Shown: positions 8,237 through 18,332, counted from the first letter of the stretch. The stretch is DNA of 45,632 nucleotides from Desulfuromonadales bacterium (GCA_013349325.1 DUZX01000032.1:1-45632); one strand, 5' to 3'. The notes: a model not told the origin generated them from the sequence alone. Numbers and translations are program-made.

Positions 8237-9262
8237 ATGAAAAGATTGTTTCGGATATTTTCAAAATCACCAGAAGATTTATTGTCGCAGGGAGACCGCC
8301 ATCTGGCCTCGGAGGGCTATTTTGAGGCTCGCACCTGTTATGAGGATGCCCTGCAGAAGTGTGCCGAAGATGCCTCTGCTGCTCTGAAAACGACGTTACA
8401 GGAGCGTATTGCCGGTGCGAATTATAAACTGGCGGAACGTAATCTTCAGGAAGCGAAGTTTTCCTTTGATCGCGGCGAAGTGTCCAGGGCATTAGATCAT
8501 CTTGATCTTGTAAAAACACTGACATACGATGCTCTGCTGCTGGAAAAGGCGGAAGATCTTCGCCAGACATATTCCATTCCTGAAGACAAACAGGATGAAG
8601 CGGTACCCGCATCTTCATCAGCATGTGGTTCCTGTTCACACGGCGCTGCTCCTGCTCATGAAGAGACACCACAGTTTCACGATACACTTGCACCGCACGA
8701 ATATTACGAACTCCTTATCCGACAGTTGCCGGATGATCAGTATCAGCGTTACTCCGCGTTGGGAGAGGAATTTGCATGCGCATACCTCGCCGCGAGCCGT
8801 GACAGTCACCTGGAGGCTCTGAGCGGCTTTGAACTCTGCTCTGACACGATTCCCGGAGATATCTATTGGTGTGAAAAAGGGAAAGTTCTACACCGGCTTG
8901 GAAAAATCCCGGAGGCAGAGCATGCATTTCGTGCGTCAGTAGAGATCAACCGTCTGAACGCATTTGCCTGGCTGAACCTCGCCCTTTTATTGCAGGAAGG
9001 GGATCGTTTTCAGGAGATTCAGCCGGTGCTGGAAACTATGATTACGGGTGGTCTTTTTGCTGATACGGCCAGACTGATACGTGCGGATGTACTCGTAGGT
9101 CGTGAAGATCTGGATGGTGCAATTGAACTGTATGTGGAACTATTGACATCATCTGTCAAGACATCTGCTGCGGAAAAGTTGCATCAACTTCTGATTGAAA
9201 TGGATCGGCATAATGATGCTGCTGTTATTTTTAAGAATTATATGGGAAAGTGTTGCCATTAA
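8237..9262 (+). CDS. TPR-repeat protein, unknown role
   Basis: 341 residues, soluble, with helix pairs typical of tetratricopeptide repeats. Residues 12-90 (LLSQGDRHLASEGYFEARTC) and 190-330 (KGKVLHRLGKIPEAEHAFR; AWLNLALLLQEGDRF) are the clearest. A central low-complexity link (about 115-145) holds CGSCSHG and many Ala/His/Glu. No catalytic domain is seen. TPR proteins are scaffolds, so a partner-binding role is likely but the partner is unknown. It starts 3 bases after rlmD and is followed closely by the IHF/HU gene. Confidence 0.8.
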   Translation: MKRLFRIFSKSPEDLLSQGDRHLASEGYFEARTCYEDALQKCAEDASAALKTTLQERIAGANYKLAERNLQEAKFSFDRGEVSRALDHLDLVKTLTYDALLLEKAEDLRQTYSIPEDKQDEAVPASSSACGSCSHGAAPAHEETPQFHDTLAPHEYYELLIRQLPDDQYQRYSALGEEFACAYLAASRDSHLEALSGFELCSDTIPGDIYWCEKGKVLHRLGKIPEAEHAFRASVEINRLNAFAWLNLALLLQEGDRFQEIQPVLETMITGGLFADTARLIRADVLVGREDLDGAIELYVELLTSSVKTSAAEKLHQLLIEMDRHNDAAVIFKNYMGKCCH

Positions 9263-9316
9263 CGAATGTATCAGTCTGATACCAGAGCCGCTTACGGCTA
9301 TAAATCCGGAGGTTAT

Positions 9317-9592
9317 ATGAACAAATCGGAATTGGTTGAACAATTGGCAGTCAAGAAGAGCATTCCGTACAAACAAGCTGAAGATGTCGTTAATCTTATT
9401 TTTTCTTCCATGGCAGATGCCCTGATTCGCGGCGACCGTATCGAGATCAGAGGACTCGGCAGTTTTGTCATCAAGGAGTATGGTACCTACACCGGGAGAA
9501 ATCCGAAAACCGGTGAACCGATCAAAGTAAGTCCTAAAAAACTGCCTTTCTTTAAAGTCGGCAAGGAATTGAAAGAGATGATACTCGGATAA
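9317..9592 (+). CDS. ihfB: IHF/HU-family DNA-bending protein, IHF-beta-like
   Basis: 91 residues, the normal length for the family. MNKSELVEQLA, the RIEIRGLGSF beta-arm base, GRNPKTGEPIKV with the DNA-intercalating Pro, and PFFKVGKELKEMI at the end are closest to IHF beta. ATG 9317 has CCGGAGG upstream; an earlier in-frame ATG would add a non-family tail. The stop shares a base with the next ATG (TAATG). It bends DNA in the nucleoid and likely serves sigma-54 promoters. IHF versus HU cannot be settled by eye. Confidence 0.88.
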   Translation: MNKSELVEQLAVKKSIPYKQAEDVVNLIFSSMADALIRGDRIEIRGLGSFVIKEYGTYTGRNPKTGEPIKVSPKKLPFFKVGKELKEMILG

Positions 9593-11214
9593 TGTCCCTT
9601 AGTCGCCTAGAAGGCGCTTTGGGTGGTATTGGTCTTTTTCTGCTCGGTATGCGGTTTCTGTCGGATGCTATTCGCACGATCGGGGATGATCGTGCGAAAA
9701 ATTTCGTAGCGCGCATAACGTCAAATCGCTATTTTTCCTGTCTGCTGGGTTTATTCATGACTCTGGCAGTCAGTTCCGGAAATGCCGCCATTCTGTTTGC
9801 ATTCGGACTTTACAACGGTGGCATGTTGAATGTGTACCAGGTTCTGTGTGTTCTTTCGGGCGTCTTACTTGGTATGTCAGTTTCCCTTCATATTCAGCTG
9901 ATACCCTTCAGTCTGCTTGCAGCCCCCTTGATTTTCGGTGGTGTTATTGTCAAATTCTTTTCCCGTAATCGACGACGGGTGCACGCCGCTACTCTCCTGA
10001 TGGGGGTCGGTCTGCTGTTCTTCGGACTCAGATTGCTGGAAGCAAGTTTTCTGGGAGCTGACTATCATCCGCTTTTTGTAACCGGTCAAGGTCTGGTGGC
10101 TCAATCCACGTTTGTGACTGTCCTGACCGGGTCCACACTCTCTGTACTCGTTCCCTCTTCACAGTCGTTGCTTCCCGCTCTTGCTTCTCTGGTACAGGAA
10201 CATTCACTCTCCGCTCCGATCGCTTTTTCTGTAGCCTGCGGAACTCTGGCCGGACCGGCAGCCATGGCTTTACTGGCGTCAGTCGGTGGTAAAAGCGGTG
10301 CCCGCAGAGTTGCTCTCTTGTTGTTGGCTGTCATTGTAATTATCAGCCTGTCATTGATACTTCTTTCTTCATTCGGCCTTGCGTTATACGAAGCATATTG
10401 GAACTCTAACGAAGCGGGTTTCGCACTGATGTGGGGGTACTCACTGGCAGGCGTGCTTGCATCCGGCGCTCTGCTGCTGACTGCCGGCCCCTTTTCCCGG
10501 CGCTTGCGTGCATGGGACGCAATTACTTCAGACCAGAACGGCCTGGCCGCACCCTGTACGGGATACCTGGATAACCGGATCTTGTCGACGCCACCTATCG
10601 CATTGGAACAGGCGCGCAAGGAAACTGTGTTCATGGCGGGTGTCGTTGCCCGTATGTATGCGGATGTACGCGGGATCCTTTCCGATTTTGATCCACGTCG
10701 TGTGGAAACAATTCGTCAGCATGAACAGACGCTCGATTCTCTCAGTCATGAAATCACGGCATTTCTGGCCGCTCTGTCAAACAATTCAAGCAGTCCTGAT
10801 ATTATTTATGAGGTGCCCGGACTCATTCATGTGGTTTCTACCCTGGAGCATATTGGTGATGTCTGCGAGGATATTCTTGATTGTACGGTTTCCCGTAAAG
10901 AGGCCGGCATCGTTTTTTCCGATGAGGCGATGGAAGAACTTCTGACTCTGGCAGACCTCGTTTCTGCGATTATCAGCCAGACCGAGCGAATAATTGCTTC
11001 CGGTGAGATCTGTTCCCGTGATGATCTAAGCGCTTCAAAGGGGGATATCATTGTGTTCCATGACAAAATGCAACAGTCTCATTTTGCAAGAATATGTACG
11101 GGTACCTGTCCGCCCCGTTCGGCACTGTTGTTTCAGGAGATGACATCGTCCTGTATGAGAATATCAGAATTGTGCTGGTCGGTTATGAGAATGCAATTGA
11201 GGAGGCCCGCATGA
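9592..11214 (+). CDS. Na/Pi-cotransporter-family-like membrane protein with PhoU-like tail
   Basis: 540 residues. The first 310 or so hold about eight membrane helices starting GGIGLFLLGMRFLSDAIR, the typical opening of bacterial Na/Pi-cotransporter II-related proteins. The last 200 are soluble and helical, like PhoU. The family's two inverted QSSSA motifs are degenerate here: the first place reads AVSSGNAAI and the second VPSSQSLL. Transport may therefore be altered or lost. It is translationally coupled to ihfB upstream and to a Ppx/GppA gene downstream, which keeps a phosphate/polyphosphate theme. Confidence 0.8.
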   Translation: MSLSRLEGALGGIGLFLLGMRFLSDAIRTIGDDRAKNFVARITSNRYFSCLLGLFMTLAVSSGNAAILFAFGLYNGGMLNVYQVLCVLSGVLLGMSVSLHIQLIPFSLLAAPLIFGGVIVKFFSRNRRRVHAATLLMGVGLLFFGLRLLEASFLGADYHPLFVTGQGLVAQSTFVTVLTGSTLSVLVPSSQSLLPALASLVQEHSLSAPIAFSVACGTLAGPAAMALLASVGGKSGARRVALLLLAVIVIISLSLILLSSFGLALYEAYWNSNEAGFALMWGYSLAGVLASGALLLTAGPFSRRLRAWDAITSDQNGLAAPCTGYLDNRILSTPPIALEQARKETVFMAGVVARMYADVRGILSDFDPRRVETIRQHEQTLDSLSHEITAFLAALSNNSSSPDIIYEVPGLIHVVSTLEHIGDVCEDILDCTVSRKEAGIVFSDEAMEELLTLADLVSAIISQTERIIASGEICSRDDLSASKGDIIVFHDKMQQSHFARICTGTCPPRSALLFQEMTSSCMRISELCWSVMRMQLRRPA

Positions 11215-12143
11215 GTGAACTTTGCGCCGCGATCGATTTTGGTACGAATACCGCCCGGTTGCTGATTGGCCGGCGCACTCCGCATGGTCTGACGACACTC
11301 CATGTCGAACGGCAGGTTGTTCGCCTGGGTGGCGGTTTTACTGATTCAGGGGGCTTGTCGGCTGAAGCGCAGCAGCGCGGTCTGGATTGCCTGAAACGTT
11401 TTGCAGAAATTATTAAAGAGTATGCGGTTCCAGCGGTTCGCGCTTCGGCTACGAGCGCTGTCAGAGATGCGGTCAATGGTCCGGCCTTTGTTGAAACCGT
11501 TTTCAAAGAAACCGGCATTACGTTGACTGTCATAGACGGTGATATGGAGGGACTGTTGACGCTGAAAGGTGTCATCGCAGGACTCGACAGCGTTCCGGCA
11601 AACATGTTAGTGCTGGATGTCGGTGGTGGCAGTACCGAATTTACCGTTGTGCTTGGCGGTGAGCCGAAGTTGATTCGTAGTTTGCCGTTGGGAGTGGTCA
11701 GGTTGACGGAAGGTTTCAAAACGGAACAGGCCATGCGTGACAGGATCTCCCTTGTCATGTCCGCTTTTTTACAGGAAATGTCATTAGCAGATATCTGTGT
11801 TCCGCCTGATTGCGTCTTTATAGCCACGGCAGGGACTGCGACGACGCTTGCTGCTATCCAGCTGGAGATGGTGGAGTATGATTATCGCCGGGTAAATAAT
11901 TATTTGATTCAGCGTCCCGATATTACAAGAATCTATCAGCAGCTGCTGCCATTACAGCCGCATGAGCGCCTCGCGGTCAAAGGCCTTGAAAAGGGGCGTG
12001 AGGATCTGATTATGGCCGGCAGCATGATTATCATGAGTACCATGGACCTCTTTGTTTTTAATGAAATGAAAGTCAGTGATTATGGGCTGCTGGAAGGGTT
12101 GGCGCTCTCGGAAGATTTCAAGGAGGGCTCGTATGCTGCGTAA
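11211..12143 (+). CDS. Ppx/GppA-family phosphatase (exopolyphosphatase-like)
   Basis: 310 residues, the short form without an HD domain. MSELCAAIDFGTNTARLLIG is the first phosphate-binding loop of the ASKHA fold; VLDVGGGSTEF is the second, and the region near ATAGTATTLAAIQL completes the site. Such enzymes remove phosphate from polyphosphate or convert pppGpp to ppGpp. ATG 11211 has GAGGAGG upstream and overlaps the carrier stop (ATGA), so I prefer it to the earlier in-frame ATG 11094. Its stop lies 11 bases inside malQ. Confidence 0.88.
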   Translation: MSELCAAIDFGTNTARLLIGRRTPHGLTTLHVERQVVRLGGGFTDSGGLSAEAQQRGLDCLKRFAEIIKEYAVPAVRASATSAVRDAVNGPAFVETVFKETGITLTVIDGDMEGLLTLKGVIAGLDSVPANMLVLDVGGGSTEFTVVLGGEPKLIRSLPLGVVRLTEGFKTEQAMRDRISLVMSAFLQEMSLADICVPPDCVFIATAGTATTLAAIQLEMVEYDYRRVNNYLIQRPDITRIYQQLLPLQPHERLAVKGLEKGREDLIMAGSMIIMSTMDLFVFNEMKVSDYGLLEGLALSEDFKEGSYAA

Positions 12144-13629
12144 GAGAGGCTGCGGAGTATTGCTGCATCCGACTTCATTGCCGGGCCCCGAAGGTGTTGG
12201 TACTCTGGGCGATGATGCCCGACATTTTATCGACATACTGTCAGCCATGGGAATGTCCTATTGGCAGGTGCTGCCACTGTCTCCGCCGGCGTGCGGCAAT
12301 TCGCCCTATTCAGCCTTTTCGGCCTTTGCTGGAAATCCGTTGATGATAGATCTGCGGCAACTGGTGATTGATGGTGATCTTACCCGCGCCAGCCACGTGG
12401 AATGTGAACAGAAAACCACAATAGATTTTGGAGCTGTTTCCAAGAATAAAACGGTTCTGTTGCGCCGGGCCGCCATGAAGTTTCTGAAGCAGGAGGCAAG
12501 CGCCCGTACGCAGGAGTTCTGGCATTTCTGTGATACCACTCCGTGGCTGCATGACTACGCACTCTTTATGGCACTGAAGCTGAAGTATCGGGGTAAAAGC
12601 TGGCATCTCTGGCCGCAGGATGCATCCTTGATGACAGCTGGAATCTACGAAAAAGCTTCTGCTGAACTCGGGCCCGAAATCGGCATCCAAAAGTATCTTC
12701 AGTGGCAGTTTTTTACGCAATGGCGAGAAATTCGCGAATACGCTTCACAAAGCGGCATTGCAATTATCGGAGACCTGCCTATTTTTGTGGCCTACGATTC
12801 GGTCGATGTCTGGAGCCATCGTGAGCTGTTTTTACTCGACTCCACAGGTAATCCGAATGTTGTCGCCGGTGTCCCGCCGGACTATTTTTCTGCTGATGGA
12901 CAGTTGTGGGGGAATCCTCTTTATAACTGGACCGTAATGGGTGAACAGGGTTACCAATGGTGGATTGAACGTTTCCGCTCCATGTTTTCTCTGGTTGATA
13001 TCGTGCGGATAGATCATTTCCGGGGTTTTGAGGCGGCTTGGCATGTTCCGGTCGGTGAAAAAACAGCGCGTGGGGGCTCATGGGTTGCCGGCCCCGCTCA
13101 TGCGCTCTTTAATGCGCTCGTTGCCGCTTGCGGGCAATTACCTATTATTGCGGAGGATTTAGGGGTCATAACCCGTGAAGTTGAAGAGCTGCGGGACAGC
13201 TACGGTTTCCCCGGTATGAAGATTTTACAGTTCGGCTTCGATTCCGGTCCATCAAACCCGTATCTTCCGCACAATTATCAGCACAACTGTGTCGTGTATA
13301 CCGGCACGCATGATAATGATACTACCGCCGGATGGTATGCGGCCCGCTCTGATGAACAACGCCGGCATGTCGATGAGTATCTGGGATTTCCGGGCGACGG
13401 GGCTGTGGCCGGTCTGTTGCGGAGTGCGCTTATGTCCGTTGCAGACACCGCCGTTATCCCTTTTCAGGACCTGCTCGGAGTGGGGAGTGAAGCGCGAATG
13501 AATGTCCCCGGTACCGCCGATGACAATTGGAAATGGCGTTTTTCATGGGATCTGCTGCCACGTGATCTTGTCGAATACGTGAAGCACCACTTGGAGCTGT
13601 ATGGAAGAAATCAGAGCACCTTACGGTAA
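12133..13629 (+). CDS. malQ: 4-alpha-glucanotransferase (amylomaltase)
   Basis: A 498-residue GH77 enzyme that transfers alpha-1,4-glucan segments in glycogen/maltodextrin metabolism. RGCGVLLHPTSLPGP is the standard N-terminus. The nucleophile Asp is in VRIDHFRGFEAAW, the acid/base Glu in IIAEDLG and the third acid in YTGTHDNDT. AAGGAGGG precedes ATG 12133. It overlaps the Ppx/GppA gene by 11 bases and appears to close the long block starting at queD. A new promoter lies just downstream. Confidence 0.93.
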   Translation: MLRKRGCGVLLHPTSLPGPEGVGTLGDDARHFIDILSAMGMSYWQVLPLSPPACGNSPYSAFSAFAGNPLMIDLRQLVIDGDLTRASHVECEQKTTIDFGAVSKNKTVLLRRAAMKFLKQEASARTQEFWHFCDTTPWLHDYALFMALKLKYRGKSWHLWPQDASLMTAGIYEKASAELGPEIGIQKYLQWQFFTQWREIREYASQSGIAIIGDLPIFVAYDSVDVWSHRELFLLDSTGNPNVVAGVPPDYFSADGQLWGNPLYNWTVMGEQGYQWWIERFRSMFSLVDIVRIDHFRGFEAAWHVPVGEKTARGGSWVAGPAHALFNALVAACGQLPIIAEDLGVITREVEELRDSYGFPGMKILQFGFDSGPSNPYLPHNYQHNCVVYTGTHDNDTTAGWYAARSDEQRRHVDEYLGFPGDGAVAGLLRSALMSVADTAVIPFQDLLGVGSEARMNVPGTADDNWKWRFSWDLLPRDLVEYVKHHLELYGRNQSTLR

Positions 13630-13634
13630 ATTTC

Positions 13635-13662
13635 TTGACAAAATGCACGCATTCATTATACT
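13635..13662 (+). promoter_or_regulatory. Sigma-70-like promoter of the DUF177-rpmF-fab operon
   Basis: TTGACA (13635-13640) and TATACT (13657-13662) are 16 bases apart, 46 bases before the DUF177 start. It is one of the best promoter matches in the window. Confidence 0.7.
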
Positions 13663-13707
13663 AACACGTTTTAAATTTATAGCTAATCATTGCACGCGGA
13701 TGTAGGT

Positions 13708-14250
13708 ATGAAATTAGTCGTTGACCACATTAAAGATACACCGTTGGCGCTTCAAATCGACGAAGCTGCCGAGTTGTTTCCTGTTCTTGCACTGTTACAA
13801 CACGAACAGGGGGTCACATTTACAAGTCCGATCCATGGTGATGTCACTGCCGTTCGTGAGTATGATCATCTGCGTGTAAACGGTCGTCTGACGACATCGC
13901 TGCTGCTTTCCTGCTCCCGCTGTCTGGCGGAATACGATGCTCCTGTCGATACCAGTTTTACGCTGCTCTATCGAAAGGACAGTCATAAAATGTTCAGTAC
14001 GGATGATGAAGTGGAGTTGGATGAAGCTGAACTGCTTACGCTCAGTTACACTGGCGATGAAATTGATCTCACGCATGAAATTGAAGAACAGATAGCATTG
14101 GAAATACCGATTAAACCGCTCTGTAGCGAGTCCTGTCGCGGGCTTTGTCATCAGTGTGGAGCAGATTTGAACATCGCGCCATGCTCATGCCGTAATGAGG
14201 AAGTAAATTTCAAGTTCAGCGCCTTACAGGGATTTAAAGTAAACCGTTGA
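13708..14250 (+). CDS. DUF177 (YceD-like) protein
   Basis: 180 residues, the usual partner upstream of L32. A conserved CSRCLAEYDAPV segment in the middle and a Cys-rich end (CSESCRGLCHQCGADLN, then CSCRNEE) match DUF177. YceD/DUF177 proteins are linked to ribosome or 23S rRNA biogenesis in bacteria and plants. ATG 13708 has GGATGTAGGT upstream and starts the conserved domain; TTG 13690 is an alternative. It leads the rpmF-plsX-fab transcript from the promoter at 13635. Confidence 0.85.
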   Translation: MKLVVDHIKDTPLALQIDEAAELFPVLALLQHEQGVTFTSPIHGDVTAVREYDHLRVNGRLTTSLLLSCSRCLAEYDAPVDTSFTLLYRKDSHKMFSTDDEVELDEAELLTLSYTGDEIDLTHEIEEQIALEIPIKPLCSESCRGLCHQCGADLNIAPCSCRNEEVNFKFSALQGFKVNR

Positions 14251-14300
14251 AATCATCACAGCACATTTAAACGTTCATCACCAGAAAAAGGAGAACCATC

Positions 14301-14486
14301 ATGGCAGTACCTAAGAAAAAAACATCCAAATCACGTAAGAACATGAGACGGGCACATGATTTTCTGACAACTCCGTCATTATCAGTCTGTCCTCAGTGCA
14401 AAGCCGCCAAACTGCCGCATCGTGCCTGCCCTACCTGTGGTACCTACAAGGGGCAAGAGGTTATTAATCTTTCCAAAGCCGAGTAA
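14301..14486 (+). CDS. rpmF: 50S ribosomal protein L32
   Basis: 61 residues with the invariant [20 protein letters not shown] opening and a zinc ribbon made of CPQC and CPTCG, so this is the C+ (zinc-binding) form of L32. AAAGGAG sits before the ATG. Its stop touches the plsX start, and the rpmF-plsX-fab order is widespread, tying ribosome supply to lipid synthesis. Confidence 0.96.
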   Translation: MAVPKKKTSKSRKNMRRAHDFLTTPSLSVCPQCKAAKLPHRACPTCGTYKGQEVINLSKAE

Positions 14487-15572
14487 TTGAGTTTATTTGT
14501 GCCTGTGCCGGGACAGAAGAGGGTTGCGGTCGACGCAATGGGAGGGGACAACGCTCCCGTTGTTGAGGTTGAAGGCGCCGTTGCGGCCTGCCGTGAATTT
14601 GGCATATCAGTTACGCTGGTAGGTGATCGGGAGCGTCTGGAAACTGAGCTTTTGAAACATTCTGTCAGCGGTCTGGATATTGATATTTTTCATGCCAGTG
14701 AAGTGGTCGGAATGCACGATTCAGCGTCTGACGCCGTGCGTAAAAAACGCAATTCTTCCGTTCGTCTGGCCTTTGAACTGGTTAAGGACTGCAAGGCCTG
14801 TGCTGCCGTCAGTGCTGGAAACTCTGGTGCTACTATGGCAGCCGGCATGTTTGTTCTGAAGCGTATCAAAGGCATCGAACGCCCGGCAATTGCTCAGATA
14901 TTTCCTACCCTCAAGGGGCAGACACTGGTTTTGGATGTCGGTGGCAATGTCGATTGCAAACCGTTGCATCTGGTGCAATTTGCCATCATGGGGGAGGTGT
15001 ATGCCCGCTATGCCATGGGCATCACATCGCCCAAAGTCGGTCTGCTCTCGAACGGCGAAGAAGATTCAAAAGGGAATGAACTGACCCGCGAAACAAATGG
15101 TATCTTGCGAAAAACCTCGCTTAATTATAACGGCTACATAGAGGGTCGCGATATTTTCAGCGGTACCGTTGATGTCGTTGTTTGTGATGGATTTGTCGGT
15201 AATGTCGTACTGAAGCTCTCGGAAGGGCTTGCTGACGCAGCCGGCAAAATGCTGAAACGTGAGATTGTCAAGAGCTGGGTCTCTAAAATCGGGTACCTTT
15301 TTGTTCGCGGCGCTTTTGGACGATTTAAAAAAATCGTTGATTACGCTGAATATGGTGGTGCTCCGCTTCTTGGGATCAATGGAGTCGGCATGATTTGTCA
15401 TGGCGGGTCCAATGTCAAAGCGATCAAAAATGCCGTTCGTTTTGCGCATGAATATGCCAGCAGCGGCATGACCGAGCATGTCTCCGAGAAACTGTCAGAA
15501 AATATCGAAGTATCCATTCAGCGAAACGGCAACAAACCTATCGCTGAAGATGTAACGGAGATGCCAGCGTGA
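14487..15572 (+). CDS. plsX: Phosphate acyltransferase PlsX
   Basis: Up to 361 residues. It makes acyl-phosphate from acyl-ACP for phospholipid synthesis. [13 protein letters not shown] is the conserved opening and [17 protein letters not shown] and [10 protein letters not shown] are family blocks. The start is uncertain: TTG 14487 directly follows the rpmF stop, and GTG 14499 or 14505 would remove a few non-conserved residues; no start has an ideal ribosome site. The stop overlaps fabH (GTGA). Confidence 0.92.
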   Translation: MSLFVPVPGQKRVAVDAMGGDNAPVVEVEGAVAACREFGISVTLVGDRERLETELLKHSVSGLDIDIFHASEVVGMHDSASDAVRKKRNSSVRLAFELVKDCKACAAVSAGNSGATMAAGMFVLKRIKGIERPAIAQIFPTLKGQTLVLDVGGNVDCKPLHLVQFAIMGEVYARYAMGITSPKVGLLSNGEEDSKGNELTRETNGILRKTSLNYNGYIEGRDIFSGTVDVVVCDGFVGNVVLKLSEGLADAAGKMLKREIVKSWVSKIGYLFVRGAFGRFKKIVDYAEYGGAPLLGINGVGMICHGGSNVKAIKNAVRFAHEYASSGMTEHVSEKLSENIEVSIQRNGNKPIAEDVTEMPA

Positions 15573-16549
15573 ACGTACGAATAACAGGGACCGGTTCTGC
15601 ACTGCCGGCCAGAATTCTGACCAATGCCGAAATCTCTCAGATGGTCGATACCAGTGATGAGTGGATTACTACTCGAACCGGTATTCGTGAACGGCGCATC
15701 GCGGCAGAAGGTGAATATACCTCTACTCTGGCAGCCGAGGCCGGCAGAAACGCGTTGGCAATGGCCGGTGTTGCTGCTGAGGAGATCGACTTACTACTGG
15801 TTAGTACGGTAACGCCGGATTTCCCCTTTCCGTCGACGGCCTGTATTGTCCAGGACCTGCTGGGAGCAACCAACGCAACCGCATTTGACCTGTCTGCAGC
15901 CTGTGCCGGTTTTATCTTCGGTCTTTCTGTAGCTGATAAATATATCCGTTCCGGTGCTGTCAAAAAGATACTCGTGATCGGTGCCGAGGTTTTATCACGC
16001 ACGGTTGACTGGCGTGACCGCAACACCTGCGTTCTTTTTGGTGACGGTGCCGGTGCTGTTGTTCTGGAAGCTACAGATGGTGAGCATGAGCTGCTTTCGA
16101 CTCACACGTTCAGCAAAGGCGCGTTTTGGAATCTGCTCTATCAGCAGGGGAGCGGCAGTCGCAATCCCGCAACGGACCGGCGTACGATCGACGAAGAGCG
16201 CATCTATCTGACCATGGAAGGCAATGACGTGTTCAAGCACGCCGTGCGCGCCATGGAAGAGGCTTCGACAGCTGCACTGGTTGCAAACGGAATCAGTGGA
16301 ACCGATCTATCCTTTTTAATTCCTCATCAGGCCAATCAACGCATTATTGATGCTACTGCAAAACGTCTGGGAATCGGTCCCGAGCGACTGGTGATCAACC
16401 TTGATCGATATGGCAATACATCTTCAGCGTCGATTCCGATTGCGCTTGATGAAGCGCACCGTAACGGAGTGATCAAGAGTGGCAACCTGGTTATGATGGT
16501 CGCCTTCGGTGCCGGTTTTGCGTATGGTTCCACTCTTGTTCGTTGGTAA
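15569..16549 (+). CDS. fabH: 3-oxoacyl-ACP synthase III (FabH)
   Basis: 326 residues. It condenses acetyl-CoA (or another starter) with malonyl-ACP to start fatty acids. The triad is complete: C112 in [10 protein letters not shown], His in IPHQANQRI and Asn in GNTSSAS. The C112 numbering equals the classic enzyme, supporting GTG 15569, which overlaps plsX by 4 bases. The substrate pocket cannot be read well enough to say straight- or branched-chain starter. Confidence 0.95.
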   Translation: MNVRITGTGSALPARILTNAEISQMVDTSDEWITTRTGIRERRIAAEGEYTSTLAAEAGRNALAMAGVAAEEIDLLLVSTVTPDFPFPSTACIVQDLLGATNATAFDLSAACAGFIFGLSVADKYIRSGAVKKILVIGAEVLSRTVDWRDRNTCVLFGDGAGAVVLEATDGEHELLSTHTFSKGAFWNLLYQQGSGSRNPATDRRTIDEERIYLTMEGNDVFKHAVRAMEEASTAALVANGISGTDLSFLIPHQANQRIIDATAKRLGIGPERLVINLDRYGNTSSASIPIALDEAHRNGVIKSGNLVMMVAFGAGFAYGSTLVRW

Positions 16550-16585
16550 CTTTATTGCGGTAACTTAGTAAGAAAGGTGCTTTAC

Positions 16586-17524
16586 ATGTCTAAAAATGCA
16601 TTTATTTTCCCCGGCCAGGGATCGCAATATTCCGGCATGGGTAAAGAGCTTGCAGATAATTTTACCGTCGCGCGGCATCTTTTTCAGGAAGCTGACGATG
16701 CTCTTGGATTCAAACTTTCGTCACTCTGCTTTTCCGGCAGTGAAGATGAGCTGAAACTAACCGCAAACACCCAACCATGTATTCTTGCTGTCAGCATTGC
16801 TGCATTACGTGTTGTGCAACAGGAGACCGGACTTACGGCACGTTACCTGGCCGGACATTCACTGGGTGAGTATTCCTCGCTGGTCTGTTCCGGTGTCTTT
16901 CCCTTTGCTGATGCGGTCAGAACGGTTCGTGCTCGTGGTACCTATATGCAGGATGCCGTACCGGTTGGTACCGGCAGTATGGCTGCCTTATTCGGTATTG
17001 ATCGGGATCAGCTGGAAGATATCTGCCGTGAAGCTGCTCAAGGTCAAATAATATCACCTGCCAATTTCAATTCACCTGGCCAGACGGTTATTGCCGGTGC
17101 AACTGCTGCAATCGCACGGGCCATTGAAATTGCAAAAAGCCGTGGATTCAGAAAATCAATTGTGCTTCCGGTCAGTGCCCCTTTCCATTGTGCACTTATG
17201 CAGCCTGCTGCAGACCGTTTGGCTGATAAGCTGGAAGAGGTGACATTGAATAATGATATGCTGGCACCGTTTGTCGCCAATGTCGATGCGGCGCCGAATC
17301 TGGATATAGAGCGTATCAAACCGTTGTTGATTGCCCAGGTATGCGCTCCGGTTCTCTGGGAACAATCAGTCACCGCCATGGCGGAACTCGGGGTAAACCG
17401 TTTTATTGAAATCGGACCGGGCAAGGTGTTAAGCGGCCTGGTAAAACGTATTAACAAGGAAGTTATTACGATGAACATCGAAGATTGTGCTGGTCTTCAG
17501 GCGTTGGAAAAGGAGGCTGTATGA
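16586..17524 (+). CDS. fabD: Malonyl-CoA:ACP transacylase (FabD)
   Basis: 312 residues. It loads malonate on ACP. FPGQGSQYSGMG is the N-terminal block, the nucleophile S92 lies in GHSLGEYSS and the catalytic His in APFHCALM. ATG 16586 follows AAGAAAGG. The stop overlaps the fabG ATG by 4 bases. Confidence 0.95.
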   Translation: MSKNAFIFPGQGSQYSGMGKELADNFTVARHLFQEADDALGFKLSSLCFSGSEDELKLTANTQPCILAVSIAALRVVQQETGLTARYLAGHSLGEYSSLVCSGVFPFADAVRTVRARGTYMQDAVPVGTGSMAALFGIDRDQLEDICREAAQGQIISPANFNSPGQTVIAGATAAIARAIEIAKSRGFRKSIVLPVSAPFHCALMQPAADRLADKLEEVTLNNDMLAPFVANVDAAPNLDIERIKPLLIAQVCAPVLWEQSVTAMAELGVNRFIEIGPGKVLSGLVKRINKEVITMNIEDCAGLQALEKEAV

Positions 17525-18255
17525 CAGGTCAGGTTGCTCTCGTAACCGGTGCCTCCCGTGGCATTGGTCGTGCTGTTTCGATGAAGTTGGCAGCTGCAGG
17601 TGTCTATGTTGTGGCAACTGCAACCACAGAATCCGGGGCGGCTGAGACTATTGCTGCAATTACGGCAGCGGGGGGCAGGGGAGAAGCGGTCAAACTCGAC
17701 GTTACCTCTGCCGAAGCAGTAGAATCACTTTTTAAAACAATCCATACCCAGCAGGGTCGTTTCGACATTCTCATTAATAATGCCGGTATCACCAAAGACG
17801 GACTACTGGTGCGCATGAAGGACTCTGATTGGGATGCCGTTCTGGATACTAATCTCAAAGGTGCTTTTCACTGCTTGCGTGAAGCATCGAAAATCATGAC
17901 GAGGGCCCGGTATGGGCGCGTTGTCAATATCAGCTCCGTTGTCGGCGAAATGGGTAACCCCGGCCAGATTAACTACTGTGCAAGCAAGGCCGGTCTGATC
18001 GGGCTGACAAAATCTGCAGCGCGAGAGTTGGCCAAGCGGAATATTACCGTAAATGCCGTAGCACCCGGTTTTATAGAGACCGATATGACGGCGGTACTTA
18101 CGGAGAAGAGTCGTGAATCGCTGCTGCTGAATATTCCCATGGAACGCCTCGGCTCGGTAGACGACGTGGCTCATGCGGTCAGTTTTCTGGCTTCACCTGC
18201 TTCCGGGTATATCACCGGCCAACTTCTGTCCGTTAACGGCGGCATGTATATGTAG
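17521..18255 (+). CDS. fabG: 3-oxoacyl-ACP reductase (FabG)
   Basis: 244-residue SDR enzyme that reduces 3-ketoacyl-ACP with NADPH. TGASRGIG (9-16) binds the cofactor, NNAG follows, and the SYK triad lies in NISSVVGEMG...INYCASKAG. ATG 17521 overlaps fabD and has GGAGG upstream. It is followed by a 130-base gap with its own promoter for acpP. Confidence 0.95.
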   Translation: MTGQVALVTGASRGIGRAVSMKLAAAGVYVVATATTESGAAETIAAITAAGGRGEAVKLDVTSAEAVESLFKTIHTQQGRFDILINNAGITKDGLLVRMKDSDWDAVLDTNLKGAFHCLREASKIMTRARYGRVVNISSVVGEMGNPGQINYCASKAGLIGLTKSAARELAKRNITVNAVAPGFIETDMTAVLTEKSRESLLLNIPMERLGSVDDVAHAVSFLASPASGYITGQLLSVNGGMYM

Positions 18256-18303
18256 ACATTTTTAGTGATCTCAAATTCAAACAATTTTCGGTAAAAATAT
18301 CGA

Positions 18304-18332
18304 TTGACTTTTGGTTGTTTCATGTTTAATTA
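18304..18332 (+). promoter_or_regulatory. Sigma-70-like promoter of acpP
   Basis: TTGACT (18304-18309) and TAATTA (18327-18332) are separated by 17 bases, 56 bases before acpP. A separate promoter fits the need for abundant ACP. Confidence 0.6.
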
